A DNA stretch of 8,926 nt from Saprospirales bacterium. GTDB taxonomy: Bacteria; Bacteroidota; Bacteroidia; Chitinophagales; JADJOU01. Each line of letters starts with the position of its first letter. Position 1 is the first letter of the stretch. Both the position numbers and the translations under genes were made by a program. Location: contig CANHJR010000033.1 of NCBI GenBank assembly GCA_947461165.1, positions 1 through 8,926 of the forward strand. Reading direction: 5' to 3'. The notes under the pieces were generated by a model. The model searched no databases, was not told the origin of the DNA, and was given only the letters and a program-made list of their open reading frames with translations. This document shows, piece after piece, positions 1-7,568 of the stretch.

Positions 1-975
1 AAATATGTCATCCCTTGTGCTAATGGCACGGATGCTCTTCAAATAGCGTTTATGGCCCTCGGGTTGATTCCTGGTGATGAAGTCATTGTTCCGACCTGGA
101 CATATGTTGCTACTGCTGAAGTTATTGCCTTGCTTGGATTAAAGCCAATTTTTATTGATGCAGACCCAATTAGCTTTAATATTGATGTTGCCCAAATCGA
201 AGCATCAATTACTCCAAGAACGAAAGCAATAGTTCCAGTGCACCTCTATGGCCAATGTTGCGATATGGAATCTATTATGGCAATAGCCAATAGACATAAT
301 TTATTTGTCGTCGAAGATACTGCTCAAGCTATCGGTGCCGAATACACATTTAAATCTGGACTGAAAGGTCAAGCTGGAACCATAGGACATATTGGAACGA
401 CCTCCTTTTTTCCATCCAAGAACCTTGGATGTTATGGTGACGGTGGTGCGATGATGACAAATGACGAAACCTTGGCAAAAAAAATGAAAGCAATCTGCGA
501 TCACGGACAGACAGAACAAAAGTATTATCATAACATCGTTGGTGTGAATTCTCGATTGGACTCGATCCAAGCTGTCGTGTTAAATGCAAAATTGAAGCTT
601 CTAAAACGATATGAAGACTCAAGAAACGAGGTCGCTCAGAAATATTCTAAAGCATTTGAAGGGTTGAATCATGTTGTTTCACCTGCCATATCTTCCTGGA
701 GTACTCACGTGTTTCATCAATACACCCTTCGAATAACCAATGGAAAACGCGATGACTTGAGAGAACATCTAGCGTCAAAGAATATCCCTTCTATGATTTA
801 TTATCCACTTCCATTGCACCATCAAAAAGCGTATCAAGTCTATCTTATGGGCACAGAGAGTCTTCATGTTTCAGAACAATTGGCTACGGAGGTGATTTCG
901 CTTCCAATTCATACCGAAATGAAGTCAGAACAACAAGCTTTTATTATTCAAGCAGTCAACGAATTCATGATATGA
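1..975 (+). CDS. DegT/DnrJ/EryC1/StrS-family sugar aminotransferase, probably WbpE-like (5' partial)
   Basis: PLP-dependent aminotransferase acting on a nucleotide-linked keto-sugar in the cytoplasm. The reading frame is open from base 1 and starts inside the family motif ANGTDAL, so the N-terminus (roughly 35 residues if about 360 in total) lies outside the window; the ATG at 52 is internal. Visible residues 1-324 show the aminotransferase fold markers: PGDEVIVPTWTYVAT, VPVHLYGQ, the EDTAQA motif with the PLP-ring aspartate (visible residue 106), the Schiff-base lysine in SFFPSKNLG (visible residue 140, codon 418-420), GDGGAM, and N-S-R-L-D-S-I-Q. It overlaps the next gene by ATGA. That partner is a WbpD/WlbB-type acetyltransferase, so the inferred substrate is UDP-2-acetamido-3-keto-glucuronate, aminated with glutamate. 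A dTDP-3-keto-6-deoxyhexose aminotransferase (FdtB-like) is the main alternative. The family is certain; the exact sugar is inference from context. Confidence 0.93.
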   Translation, partial: KYVIPCANGTDALQIAFMALGLIPGDEVIVPTWTYVATAEVIALLGLKPIFIDADPISFNIDVAQIEASITPRTKAIVPVHLYGQCCDMESIMAIANRHNLFVVEDTAQAIGAEYTFKSGLKGQAGTIGHIGTTSFFPSKNLGCYGDGGAMMTNDETLAKKMKAICDHGQTEQKYYHNIVGVNSRLDSIQAVVLNAKLKLLKRYEDSRNEVAQKYSKAFEGLNHVVSPAISSWSTHVFHQYTLRITNGKRDDLREHLASKNIPSMIYYPLPLHHQKAYQVYLMGTESLHVSEQLATEVISLPIHTEMKSEQQAFIIQAVNEFMI

Positions 976-1547
976 ACTCAGATCCATTTTTTTGTCATCC
1001 TTCCTCCTATATCGACCAACCTAGCTCCATCGGTGAGAGAAGCAAGATTTGGCATTTTTGTCACATTATGGAGAACAGTTCCATTGGTAAAGATTGTAAT
1101 ATTGGACAAAATGTTGTCATCAGTCCCGATGTCGTAATTGGTGACCGTGTCAAAATTCAAAACAATGTTTCTGTCTATTCAGGCGTCATTATTGAAGATG
1201 AGGTATTCCTAGGGCCATCATGTGTATTTACCAATGTGATCAATCCTAGAAGTGCTGTGGCTCGAAAAAGCGAATATAAAACGACCTTGATTAAACGCGG
1301 AGCCAGCGTCGGCGCAAATGCCACAATTATATGCGGAGTAACACTCGGTGAATACTGCTTCATTGGCGCTGGAAGCGTCGTCACGAAGGATGTAGAACCG
1401 TATAGTCTTGTATTGGGTAATCCTGCAGTGCCCAAAGGTTGGTACAGTGCTCAAGGTTACAAACTTATTTTTGATGAAAGAGGCGTTGCGACTTGTCCTT
1501 CTGGAGATCAGTATGAGTTTCGCGAGGGAAAAGTTGTTTTGAAATAG
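972..1547 (+). CDS. wbpD: Hexapeptide-repeat sugar N-acetyltransferase, WbpD/WlbB type
   Basis: Acetyl-CoA-dependent N-acetyltransferase expected to acetylate the 3-amino group of UDP-2-acetamido-3-amino-2,3-dideoxy-glucuronate, the product of the preceding aminotransferase. At 191 residues it matches the usual length of WbpD. Residues about 8-150 are imperfect hexapeptide repeats (for example I-G-E-R-S-K, I-G-K-D-C-N, I-G-D-R-V-K) that form a left-handed beta-helix; such enzymes are trimers. Diagnostic family segments are KIWHFCHI near residue 25, KIQNNVSVY near 61, GPSCVFTNVINPRS near 81, and GANATIICGVTLGEY near 113, followed by IGAGSVVTKDV and LGNPAVPKGW. A short tail with T-C-P-S-G-D-Q-Y follows the helix. 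The ATG lies in the ATGA overlap with the upstream stop, implying translational coupling. FdtC-type dTDP-sugar acetyltransferases share much of this pattern, so the acetyltransferase call is firm and the exact substrate is inferred. Confidence 0.88.
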   Translation: MNSDPFFCHPSSYIDQPSSIGERSKIWHFCHIMENSSIGKDCNIGQNVVISPDVVIGDRVKIQNNVSVYSGVIIEDEVFLGPSCVFTNVINPRSAVARKSEYKTTLIKRGASVGANATIICGVTLGEYCFIGAGSVVTKDVEPYSLVLGNPAVPKGWYSAQGYKLIFDERGVATCPSGDQYEFREGKVVLK

Positions 1548-1551
1548 GTTT

Positions 1552-2238
1552 TTACATTTTCCATTGCATATAATGGATCTGGCTTCCTTTGGACTTATGC
1601 AATTGCTCGTAATAGGTTTCAACTCTGAGGATATCATCAATTTTTTTATCTATGCCATAGATATTTTCTAGGCACTGAATAACCTCCTCCCCTCGACCAT
1701 CAAGAACTCCAGATGCATATCGAAACAATGGAAAGTTATCTGTTTTAAAATGATAAGTGATCTTTTTATCTGAAAAATTGCGTTGGTAATAGTTTAGAAA
1801 TTTTGGAGAGATGAGTCGATTTCCTCTATCAGAAAAACTTGGAAATGGGTCTGGGAAGGTAATCCATACTTCATCAATTTCGTTCTTCGCAATAAAATGG
1901 TGCAACAATTCTATTCTAGTCCGAATAAAAGCGATATTGGTAAGTCCTTGATCTTGTGCCAATTTGGCACCAGTATAAATTCTATTTCCCTTGATGTCAA
2001 CGCCAATGAAGTTTTTGTCTGGATATTTGGCACCTAATGCTACAGAGTATTCTCCTTTGCCGCACGCGAGCTCCAAAATGAGCGGATTTTCATTGCCAAA
2101 ATGCCCATTTTTCCAATTGCCTTTGTGGGTTATTTTTTCACTTTTGTGGATGAGCTCAGGTTCATGAAAACTGAAGTTTTCATAGACGTTAGGCATTTGT
2201 TTCAAAGCCTCAAATTTGGCTAATTTATTTAGGCTCAA
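1552..2238 (-). CDS. trmB: tRNA (guanine-N7-)-methyltransferase TrmB
   Basis: SAM-dependent enzyme that makes N7-methylguanosine at position 46 of the tRNA variable loop. The 228-residue length is normal. Motifs in order: LELACGKGEYS (SAM binding, residues 55-65), GVDIKGNRI (79-87), WITFPDPFPS (125-134; FPDP is the family signature), RGNRLISPKFL (138-148), HFKTDN (163-168) and the C-terminal VETYYE segment (206-211). The start is TTG at 2236-2238. An in-frame TAA two codons upstream excludes an earlier start, and beginning at the next ATG (2194-2196) would remove the N-terminal KLAKFE segment, which resembles the N-terminus typical of Bacteroidota TrmB. It is the last gene of the minus-strand block, 13 bases after the GH73 gene, and its stop faces the acetyltransferase stop at a distance of 4 bases. 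Confidence 0.95.
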   Translation of the reverse strand: MSLNKLAKFEALKQMPNVYENFSFHEPELIHKSEKITHKGNWKNGHFGNENPLILELACGKGEYSVALGAKYPDKNFIGVDIKGNRIYTGAKLAQDQGLTNIAFIRTRIELLHHFIAKNEIDEVWITFPDPFPSFSDRGNRLISPKFLNYYQRNFSDKKITYHFKTDNFPLFRYASGVLDGRGEEVIQCLENIYGIDKKIDDILRVETYYEQLHKSKGSQIHYMQWKM

Positions 2239-2251
2239 GTCGGGTTAATTA

Positions 2252-3559
2252 TTAGTTGAGATTGGTTATGATTTTTAAACTTTGTCCAATAGAAAGAGGT
2301 TTCTCAATGATCAGATCATTCCATTTTAAAATGTCATTGGGCGAAACCTTATACCTCTTTGAAATTTTAAAGATGTTTTCTTGTGGAGCCACTGTATGGA
2401 TAATTATTTGTTTGTCCGTGTTTGGAATAGGTTGTGCTTCTTCAATTTGCTGAAAACTGGGATTAGAGGTCATATTGGAAACGATAGCCTGAACTCGCTT
2501 TCTTTTTTGTTCTTCTATTGTTGCTTCTTTTTCTTGCTGAACGGCAAAATAAGACCTTGTTCTCATATAACTATTTCTTTCCGAGCTTAAAAACACACTT
2601 TCACCAACAGCTGGTTGTTCCCATTTTTCAAGTCTATTAAGCGCTCTGAGCGATTGGGTTGTCACACCATATATCTGTGAAATATCATAAAGGCTTTGGC
2701 CTAATTTCACTTCGTGCGCGCCAAGTTGATTGACTTTCAACTTGGCCTGCAAAAAAAAATTCTGTCCAACGATAATGGGTTGTTCGCCTTCAAGCTCATT
2801 GAATATATACAAATCATGTAGCGCTATTTTTTCTTTATTGGCAATCTCTTGAATATCAAACGCACTATCAACAACAACCAGCTTTAGATTGTTTGCAATG
2901 TTCTTTTTAGTAACTTTTAATGCCAAAGAATCTTTGTACATCTTGACAGGATCAATCATTAGACTTCCTGTGCCATCATCTCCCTTAGAATTAGATTGGG
3001 TTGAACCATAATTATCAAACTCGTAAAGTTTAAGATCTTCAATGTATTTAATCAAAATCAAAGGATAGTTCGGATTTGTAGCATACCCAGCAGACTTCAA
3101 TCCATAGGCCCAAGATTTGTAATCTTTCATATCATATTTAAACAAAAATTTATATCGCTCGCCAATACTTAGAAATAAAGAATGATCACGAAACGATTCC
3201 TCTGCAGTCGTATAGGCTCTGAAACACTCATCTTTTGTGTCATCGTCTTTGATATATTTCATTCCAGTCCAAGTATTTTTACACTTAATGCCAAAATGAT
3301 TTTTGCCAATTTTTGCTAGATCTGAATTTCCACTTTCTGTTTCCAAGATTCCTTGGGCGAGTGTTATGCTTGCAGGTATTTTATAAAGGTTCATTTCTTC
3401 AATTGCAACTTTATAAAATTGGCTGATATATTGTTCCTTCGTCTGTTTTACGGGCAGGTTTTCTGCAGGCTTGTATTCCTTAGTTTTTATGAATGGTTTC
3501 TGTGAGTACAACACCATTGTGATTAGTGTGAAACATAGAAATAAAAATTTGTTCTTCAT
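2252..3559 (-). CDS. Secreted glucosaminidase (GH73) with three LysM-like repeats
   Basis: Predicted peptidoglycan hydrolase cleaving the glycan strand as an N-acetylglucosaminidase in the periplasm. I start at the ATG at 3557-3559, giving 435 residues, because it places a clean signal peptide first: M-K-N-K, a hydrophobic stretch, and L-Y-S-Q ending at residue 20. The frame stays open further upstream to a GTG at 3601, which would put 14 residues before the signal peptide and overlap the preceding stop. Residues about 44-182 form the GH73/FlgJ-like domain, with LAQGILETESG carrying the likely catalytic Glu73, then NHFGIKC, CFRAYTTAEESFRDHS and the YATNPNYP segment. LysM-like repeats, which bind GlcNAc-containing glycan, lie at about 227-272 (degenerate), 282-325 and 387-431, with a charged linker between the last two. 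The gene follows the DUF4175 gene after 38 bases. It probably acts in wall remodelling; whether it is autolytic or septal is not shown by sequence. Confidence 0.92.
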   Translation of the reverse strand: MKNKFLFLCFTLITMVLYSQKPFIKTKEYKPAENLPVKQTKEQYISQFYKVAIEEMNLYKIPASITLAQGILETESGNSDLAKIGKNHFGIKCKNTWTGMKYIKDDDTKDECFRAYTTAEESFRDHSLFLSIGERYKFLFKYDMKDYKSWAYGLKSAGYATNPNYPLILIKYIEDLKLYEFDNYGSTQSNSKGDDGTGSLMIDPVKMYKDSLALKVTKKNIANNLKLVVVDSAFDIQEIANKEKIALHDLYIFNELEGEQPIIVGQNFFLQAKLKVNQLGAHEVKLGQSLYDISQIYGVTTQSLRALNRLEKWEQPAVGESVFLSSERNSYMRTRSYFAVQQEKEATIEEQKRKRVQAIVSNMTSNPSFQQIEEAQPIPNTDKQIIIHTVAPQENIFKISKRYKVSPNDILKWNDLIIEKPLSIGQSLKIITNLN

Positions 3560-3597
3560 TTTTTGAGCTTTAATAATTTGCAAAGTTAAATTCAAAA

Positions 3598-6500
3598 TCA
3601 CCGAATGAGTTGAAAATACTTTTCAGTGAGTGTCTTGTAATAAGGAGATAGGCCTACTGGAGTACGTTGTATCTGTTGCTGATTTTTCTTTTTATCCTCA
3701 AGATATTTCTTCATCTCATTTGGCATAGGTGGTGGGATGTTTTTGGCTCGTTCACTTTCTCTGCGTTCCTCTTGGTCCTGCTCTTGCTCTGCCTTTGCAG
3801 ATTCTAGCAGTTTGATTTGAATTTCTTTTTGACGTTTAAGCGTTTCTTGATAAAGTTTTCTATTCACAAGTTCTCGCTCCGTCTGTTCCATTTTATCCAT
3901 AACATCATTCAGGTTGTTGCCAAAAGGTTTTCTTCCTGATTTGTCAGGCTCATTTTTTTCATTCTCAAGTTTCTGAAGTGCATTTCTAAGCGCTTGTTGT
4001 TGAGCTACAATCTTTGCTATTTCTTTGGCATCCATTTCTCCCGATTGACTTCCCTCTTTTCCTGATTTTTCTTTGCCCGCCTCACCAGGGGATTTATTTT
4101 GTTCGCCTTTTTGACCGTTATCTCCTTCTGTCTTTCCATTGGCCTTTTCTTGCATTTTCTTTTGCAATTGTTCCATTTGTTCATTTAGCTGGCTTTGCAT
4201 TTCTGCCAATTTCTCCATACTCATTCCTGATTTTTTCTTCTTTTTTTTGCCGCTTTTAGGATTATCACATTGCTCATCGCTTTCCTCATCTTCAATATTT
4301 TTCAAAGATTCACTAAGGGATAGGCCAAGATTGTTGTAGGCTGTCATCGCAAATTGTTCGTTGCTCACCGCTTCGTTTGGCCGACGTTCGGTTAGCTTAT
4401 AAATTGCTGCATTCGATTGATCATTGATTTTTTCGAGTTCAGTAAATATAAATTTTTTCAATTTTGACTGTCTTGAAGCAACCTTGTATAACGAGTCTTC
4501 CACCATCCAAAAGTCCTCCAATAGCTTCTTCTGAATTTGAAAAAGTTTGGGATAACTAGGCGACTGAATAGTGGTGTTTCGGGTCAATGCTACCAGTTTT
4601 TCTTGCTCAAATGAAAGGTGCATGACGTTTTCCAAAATCCTTCTAATCGTTCGAATATCTTCTTTTTTCTGATTTGCTTTTTGCTTCTTCTTCAGCTTTT
4701 TCAATTTATCACGAGCGTCGCTTAGCTTGTTTTTAGCTTCTTTTTGGTCTATTTCAGCCTTTTCCTTGTTGTTTTTGGACAAATTCTCCTCAGCCTTTTC
4801 CTGCTCTTCCATAGCGCCGTCTAGATCCTTTTGGATTTCGTCAAAATCCTTCTTATCCGTTTTATGCAATTCTTCATTCAGTTTTTTTATTTCCTCTAGC
4901 GTTTTCTTTGCCTCTGAGGTCTCTGTTTTTAACCCTTTCTGCTCGTCCTTTGTTTTTTGATTTAATTCGGTCTCAAGTGATAACTTTTCTTGATTTTTGG
5001 CTAACTTATCGAGTTTCCCAATCAAATCATCAACTTTCTGCTTATAATCTAAGTTTTTGTATAGCTGAAGTAGACGATCCATATTTTTTTCCATTTTCTC
5101 AGATTGATTGTCCATTTTCTGAATATCGTTCATCATTTCTTTTTTATCCTGATTATTCATTAATTTCTCAATTTTATTGAGAAGATTTTCATACTCCTGA
5201 GATTTCATCTGGTTGATGATGTCGTTCATTTGTTTCTGCTGGTCTTTTATAGCCTGATCTTGAGGCTTTAACTCATTCTTCTTGTCAAAGTTTCGCTCGA
5301 TTTCCTTTTGCAATTTCTCAAACGCTGATTGCATTTCTCTTTGCTTTGCAATCAATTCCTCAAGTTGCTTTTTATCATTGAAATCGAGCTGGTTTTTTTC
5401 CAGCATTTTCTTACGAAGTGCTTCCAGTTCTTTTTGGATCTGCTTGGCTTCTTTGATAGCATCTTTCATCTGAGACTGAATCGCTAGACTGTTTTTGGAT
5501 ATCGTTCTTTCAATTTCTTTTTCAGTCAGTTTTTTATATGAATATACACTAGAGCGAGAAGATTTGGAACCATTCACTGCGTCATTATCGTATACTTCAA
5601 AGTAGTAATTGATCTCTGCACCTTTTGGAAATTGTGAAAAAATTGTCTTCGTAGAAAATTGAAATGAAGCGTTCTTGCCTCTTGGAATTTGCACTTGAAA
5701 AGAATACGGGTTGCCCGCAACCTGTGCTTTGAGCCAAAGCGTGTTGACTCCATAATCATCGCTTACATCCCCTGCATAATATTTGATATCGTTGACGCTA
5801 TCAGAAAATTCATTGACTGAAACGGTAGGATGGGCATCAGGCAAAAGGTTAATAGCAAAATGTTGTGTATCTACCTTTGGACTTAGATTGTTCTGGGATA
5901 TTATCGTATAACTATTTATTTTTTTTAGTTGCAATTTCAAGCCAAAAGCGTTGCTATATTTATTAGCCGGAAATACGTTATTATTGCCAACAATACTTAT
6001 TTTATCTACATTATCTGTCTGAAATCGCCATAAAACCGCAGAGCCCTCAGGGGCGCTAATGTCTCCGATGTTTTTTTGAACCCTTGTTTCGATTCCAGTA
6101 TAAGCCGGCGGTATAATGGTTAGTTCAATGTCTTTTATGAAAGGCTTAGGCACAACATCAATTTTGTATTCATCTGAAAAAAACCCTGCGGACAATAGTC
6201 TAAAGCTGCCTGATTTTTCAATATTCTGCAGGCTTGCCTCATACATTCCATTCTGCATTTTATTCATTGTGGTCTTGACTCCTAGATATTCAATTGCCAA
6301 GTCATCTGGCAACGATTTTCCTTGAAGACGAGCTCGTATTTGCAGATTGTCATACTGCTGAACCTTCAAGTTAGAATTGAGCAAAATAAAATCAAATGGC
6401 GCCTTAGGAGTAAAGGTTTGATCATAATTGATAAGTCTATACGTTGTTTCACTAAAAAAGGCAGGTTTGACGGCAACGATAGCAAATATTCCCAAAAGGA

Positions 6501-7002
6501 CATACAAAAAATACCTCAGCAATTTCTTGTTGATTGCCCAATCTATTGCTTCCCCAAATCTCAATAACGCTAGATTCTTTGATTTTTGATCTATGGAGGC
6601 TTCAATAAGTGAATTGGAGTAGTGGCTTCCATACATTTCACGCAAAAACAGAATGTTCAAAAGCTTATCTTGGACCTGCGGAAAATGCTGCCCGATGATC
6701 TTCGCTGCCGTCTTTTGATCAATTCTTTTTCGGGTATTATAATAGTATGCGAGAGGCCTCAATACCCAAAAACCCACCTGTAAAATCATTGTGAAAATGG
6801 ATCCCCAGAAAATAACTCTACGTATGCTGGACCCCAAATAGAGATTATACTCCAAGGTTGTACCAATGAGATAAAAGCTAAGGCCCATAAGAACAACCAT
6901 CAGTAATCCCTTCAGAATTTGTTGCAGATAGTAACTAGACACAAATACACCAAGTCGTTGGACGAGGTGGTCATAAGCGCTTTGAGGTGTGCTCGTGTTC
7001 AT
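3598..7002 (-). CDS. DUF4175 family large membrane-anchored coiled-coil protein
   Basis: Conserved Bacteroidota envelope protein of unknown function. The chosen ATG (7000-7002) gives 1134 residues; an upstream in-frame TTG at 7053 would overlap the preceding gene and add a 17-residue extension not expected in the family. Three membrane segments lie at about 29-51, 62-86 and 161-179. The basic NTRKRIDQK after the second suggests residues 87-160 are cytoplasmic and everything after 180 is periplasmic. Residues 180-490 look beta-rich and Ig-like, including the PPAYTG motif near 298. A very charged heptad-like coiled coil runs about 495-780, followed by a less biased helical region (781-900), a Lys/Glu/Gly-rich stretch (905-990) including six lysines in a row, another helical region and a tail ending PVGLSPYYKTLTEKYF. 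It is located between the DUF4112 and GH73 genes. A scaffold or tether role is inference only; no catalytic motif is visible. Confidence 0.88.
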   Translation of the reverse strand: MNTSTPQSAYDHLVQRLGVFVSSYYLQQILKGLLMVVLMGLSFYLIGTTLEYNLYLGSSIRRVIFWGSIFTMILQVGFWVLRPLAYYYNTRKRIDQKTAAKIIGQHFPQVQDKLLNILFLREMYGSHYSNSLIEASIDQKSKNLALLRFGEAIDWAINKKLLRYFLYVLLGIFAIVAVKPAFFSETTYRLINYDQTFTPKAPFDFILLNSNLKVQQYDNLQIRARLQGKSLPDDLAIEYLGVKTTMNKMQNGMYEASLQNIEKSGSFRLLSAGFFSDEYKIDVVPKPFIKDIELTIIPPAYTGIETRVQKNIGDISAPEGSAVLWRFQTDNVDKISIVGNNNVFPANKYSNAFGLKLQLKKINSYTIISQNNLSPKVDTQHFAINLLPDAHPTVSVNEFSDSVNDIKYYAGDVSDDYGVNTLWLKAQVAGNPYSFQVQIPRGKNASFQFSTKTIFSQFPKGAEINYYFEVYDNDAVNGSKSSRSSVYSYKKLTEKEIERTISKNSLAIQSQMKDAIKEAKQIQKELEALRKKMLEKNQLDFNDKKQLEELIAKQREMQSAFEKLQKEIERNFDKKNELKPQDQAIKDQQKQMNDIINQMKSQEYENLLNKIEKLMNNQDKKEMMNDIQKMDNQSEKMEKNMDRLLQLYKNLDYKQKVDDLIGKLDKLAKNQEKLSLETELNQKTKDEQKGLKTETSEAKKTLEEIKKLNEELHKTDKKDFDEIQKDLDGAMEEQEKAEENLSKNNKEKAEIDQKEAKNKLSDARDKLKKLKKKQKANQKKEDIRTIRRILENVMHLSFEQEKLVALTRNTTIQSPSYPKLFQIQKKLLEDFWMVEDSLYKVASRQSKLKKFIFTELEKINDQSNAAIYKLTERRPNEAVSNEQFAMTAYNNLGLSLSESLKNIEDEESDEQCDNPKSGKKKKKKSGMSMEKLAEMQSQLNEQMEQLQKKMQEKANGKTEGDNGQKGEQNKSPGEAGKEKSGKEGSQSGEMDAKEIAKIVAQQQALRNALQKLENEKNEPDKSGRKPFGNNLNDVMDKMEQTERELVNRKLYQETLKRQKEIQIKLLESAKAEQEQDQEERRESERAKNIPPPMPNEMKKYLEDKKKNQQQIQRTPVGLSPYYKTLTEKYFQLIR
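4231..4248 (-). repeat. Homopolymeric A tracts (A8 and A6) inside the DUF4175 gene
   Basis: On the coding strand, runs of eight and six adenines separated by GAAG encode the six-lysine stretch at about residues 919-924. Such runs are prone to polymerase or ribosome slippage. A slip here would remove or change the last 210 residues or so, leaving the membrane, Ig-like and main coiled-coil regions intact. The tract is seen directly; any biological slippage is conjecture. Confidence 0.6.
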
Positions 7003-7027
7003 AATATACAAAAATAGTTGAAATAGG

Positions 7028-7501
7028 CTAATCCATTGGAAGAAACAAGCCAACCATATATCGAACTATAACTAGAAATGCAACAATACTCAATAATCCA
7101 AAAACAAAAAAAATGGCGACCGTTTGCAGATAAATTTTTGCTCCTGTTCCTTGATGGCGTCCATGAATCCAGTGATCTTCAAGAATTTTCATGTTCTTTT
7201 CGTTGGATCTAAGAAATATGTCTTTAATGTTTCCAAAGAGAGGTATCATACTCCAAAAATAGTCAATAATGATGTTTTTTGCCATTCGTGCCCTTACTTC
7301 TCCTGAAACGCCGTGCCTATGTGCCATTCCCATCAGCCCAAAACCGGTCAATAATCCTGAAAACGGACCAAGAATAGGGATCAAGCTTAACAATGGATCT
7401 ATCCCAAACTTGATATTCAAAAAAGGAATCGTGAATTGGGAGTCCAGCAATCTCGCGAATTTGCGCATTTGAGACAATTTTGATTTGTCAGATGACAGCA
7501 T
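7028..7501 (-). CDS. DUF4112 domain-containing membrane protein
   Basis: Small membrane protein of unknown function, 157 residues. The N-terminal part matches the DUF4112 pattern: KFARLLDSQFTIPF (14-27), FGIDPLLSLIPILGPFSGLL (32-51), a V-x-x-x-V-R-A-R-M-A-K-N segment (65-76), then DYFWSMIPLFGNIKDIFLRSNEKN (80-103), which repeats the IP-x-x-G-x-x-x-D pattern of the first half. Hydrophobic stretches at about 35-60 and 77-95 are probably membrane-inserted, and a strong transmembrane helix occupies about 125-150, followed by a short tail ending L-P-M-D. The ATG at 7499-7501 is preceded by a hairpin 14 bases away. It ends 25 bases before the DUF4175 start, suggesting joint transcription. No catalytic residues are recognisable, and the neighbourhood suggests only an envelope role. 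Confidence 0.88.
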   Translation of the reverse strand: MLSSDKSKLSQMRKFARLLDSQFTIPFLNIKFGIDPLLSLIPILGPFSGLLTGFGLMGMAHRHGVSGEVRARMAKNIIIDYFWSMIPLFGNIKDIFLRSNEKNMKILEDHWIHGRHQGTGAKIYLQTVAIFFVFGLLSIVAFLVIVRYMVGLFLPMD

Positions 7502-7515
7502 GTGTTTATTTTAAG

Positions 7516-7533
7516 TGATTCGTTTTCGAATCA
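7516..7533. promoter_or_regulatory. Perfect inverted repeat, 7-bp arms and TTTT loop, upstream of the DUF4112 gene
   Basis: TGATTCG and CGAATCA are exact reverse complements separated by four T (AAAA in the minus-strand RNA). It lies in the longest intergenic gap of the window (7502-7568), 14 bases before the DUF4112 ATG. No U-run follows on the minus strand, so it is not a standard intrinsic terminator. It could be an operator or a leader hairpin. The repeat itself is certain; its function is not known. Confidence 0.5.
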
Positions 7534-7568
7534 ATAAATTGAATACCAACCTAAAAACAAAATGAATG

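Noticed and set aside
1561..1576. Inverted repeat CCATT-N6-AATGG at the end of trmB, considered as a terminator
   Set aside because: Only a 5-bp AT-rich stem inside coding sequence, with no T-run directly after it on either strand.
3581..3588. TAACTTTG on the minus strand before the GH73 start, another TAnnTTTG match
   Set aside because: No suitably spaced -33 box is present and the gap inside the block is short, so read-through from upstream is the simpler reading.
3560..3601. Longer GH73 gene starting at GTG 3601
   Set aside because: It would place 14 residues ahead of a clean signal peptide and overlap the DUF4175 stop; the ATG at 3559 is better.
4014..5473. Several plus-strand open frames of 60-90 codons rich in Phe and Ser opposite the DUF4175 coiled coil
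   Set aside because: They are the antisense of Lys/Glu-rich codons (TTT and TTC), have no recognisable domains, and overlap a convincing gene completely.
7009..7016. TATTTTTG on the minus strand, matching the Bacteroidota -7 box TAnnTTTG, 6 bases before the DUF4175 ATG
   Set aside because: No TTG-type -33 element occurs 17-23 bases upstream, and the transcript would be nearly leaderless. In AT-rich DNA a lone match is weak.
7003..7053. Longer DUF4175 gene starting at TTG 7053
   Set aside because: It overlaps the DUF4112 coding end and adds a hydrophobic extension not expected in the family; the ATG at 7002 gives a typical N-terminus.
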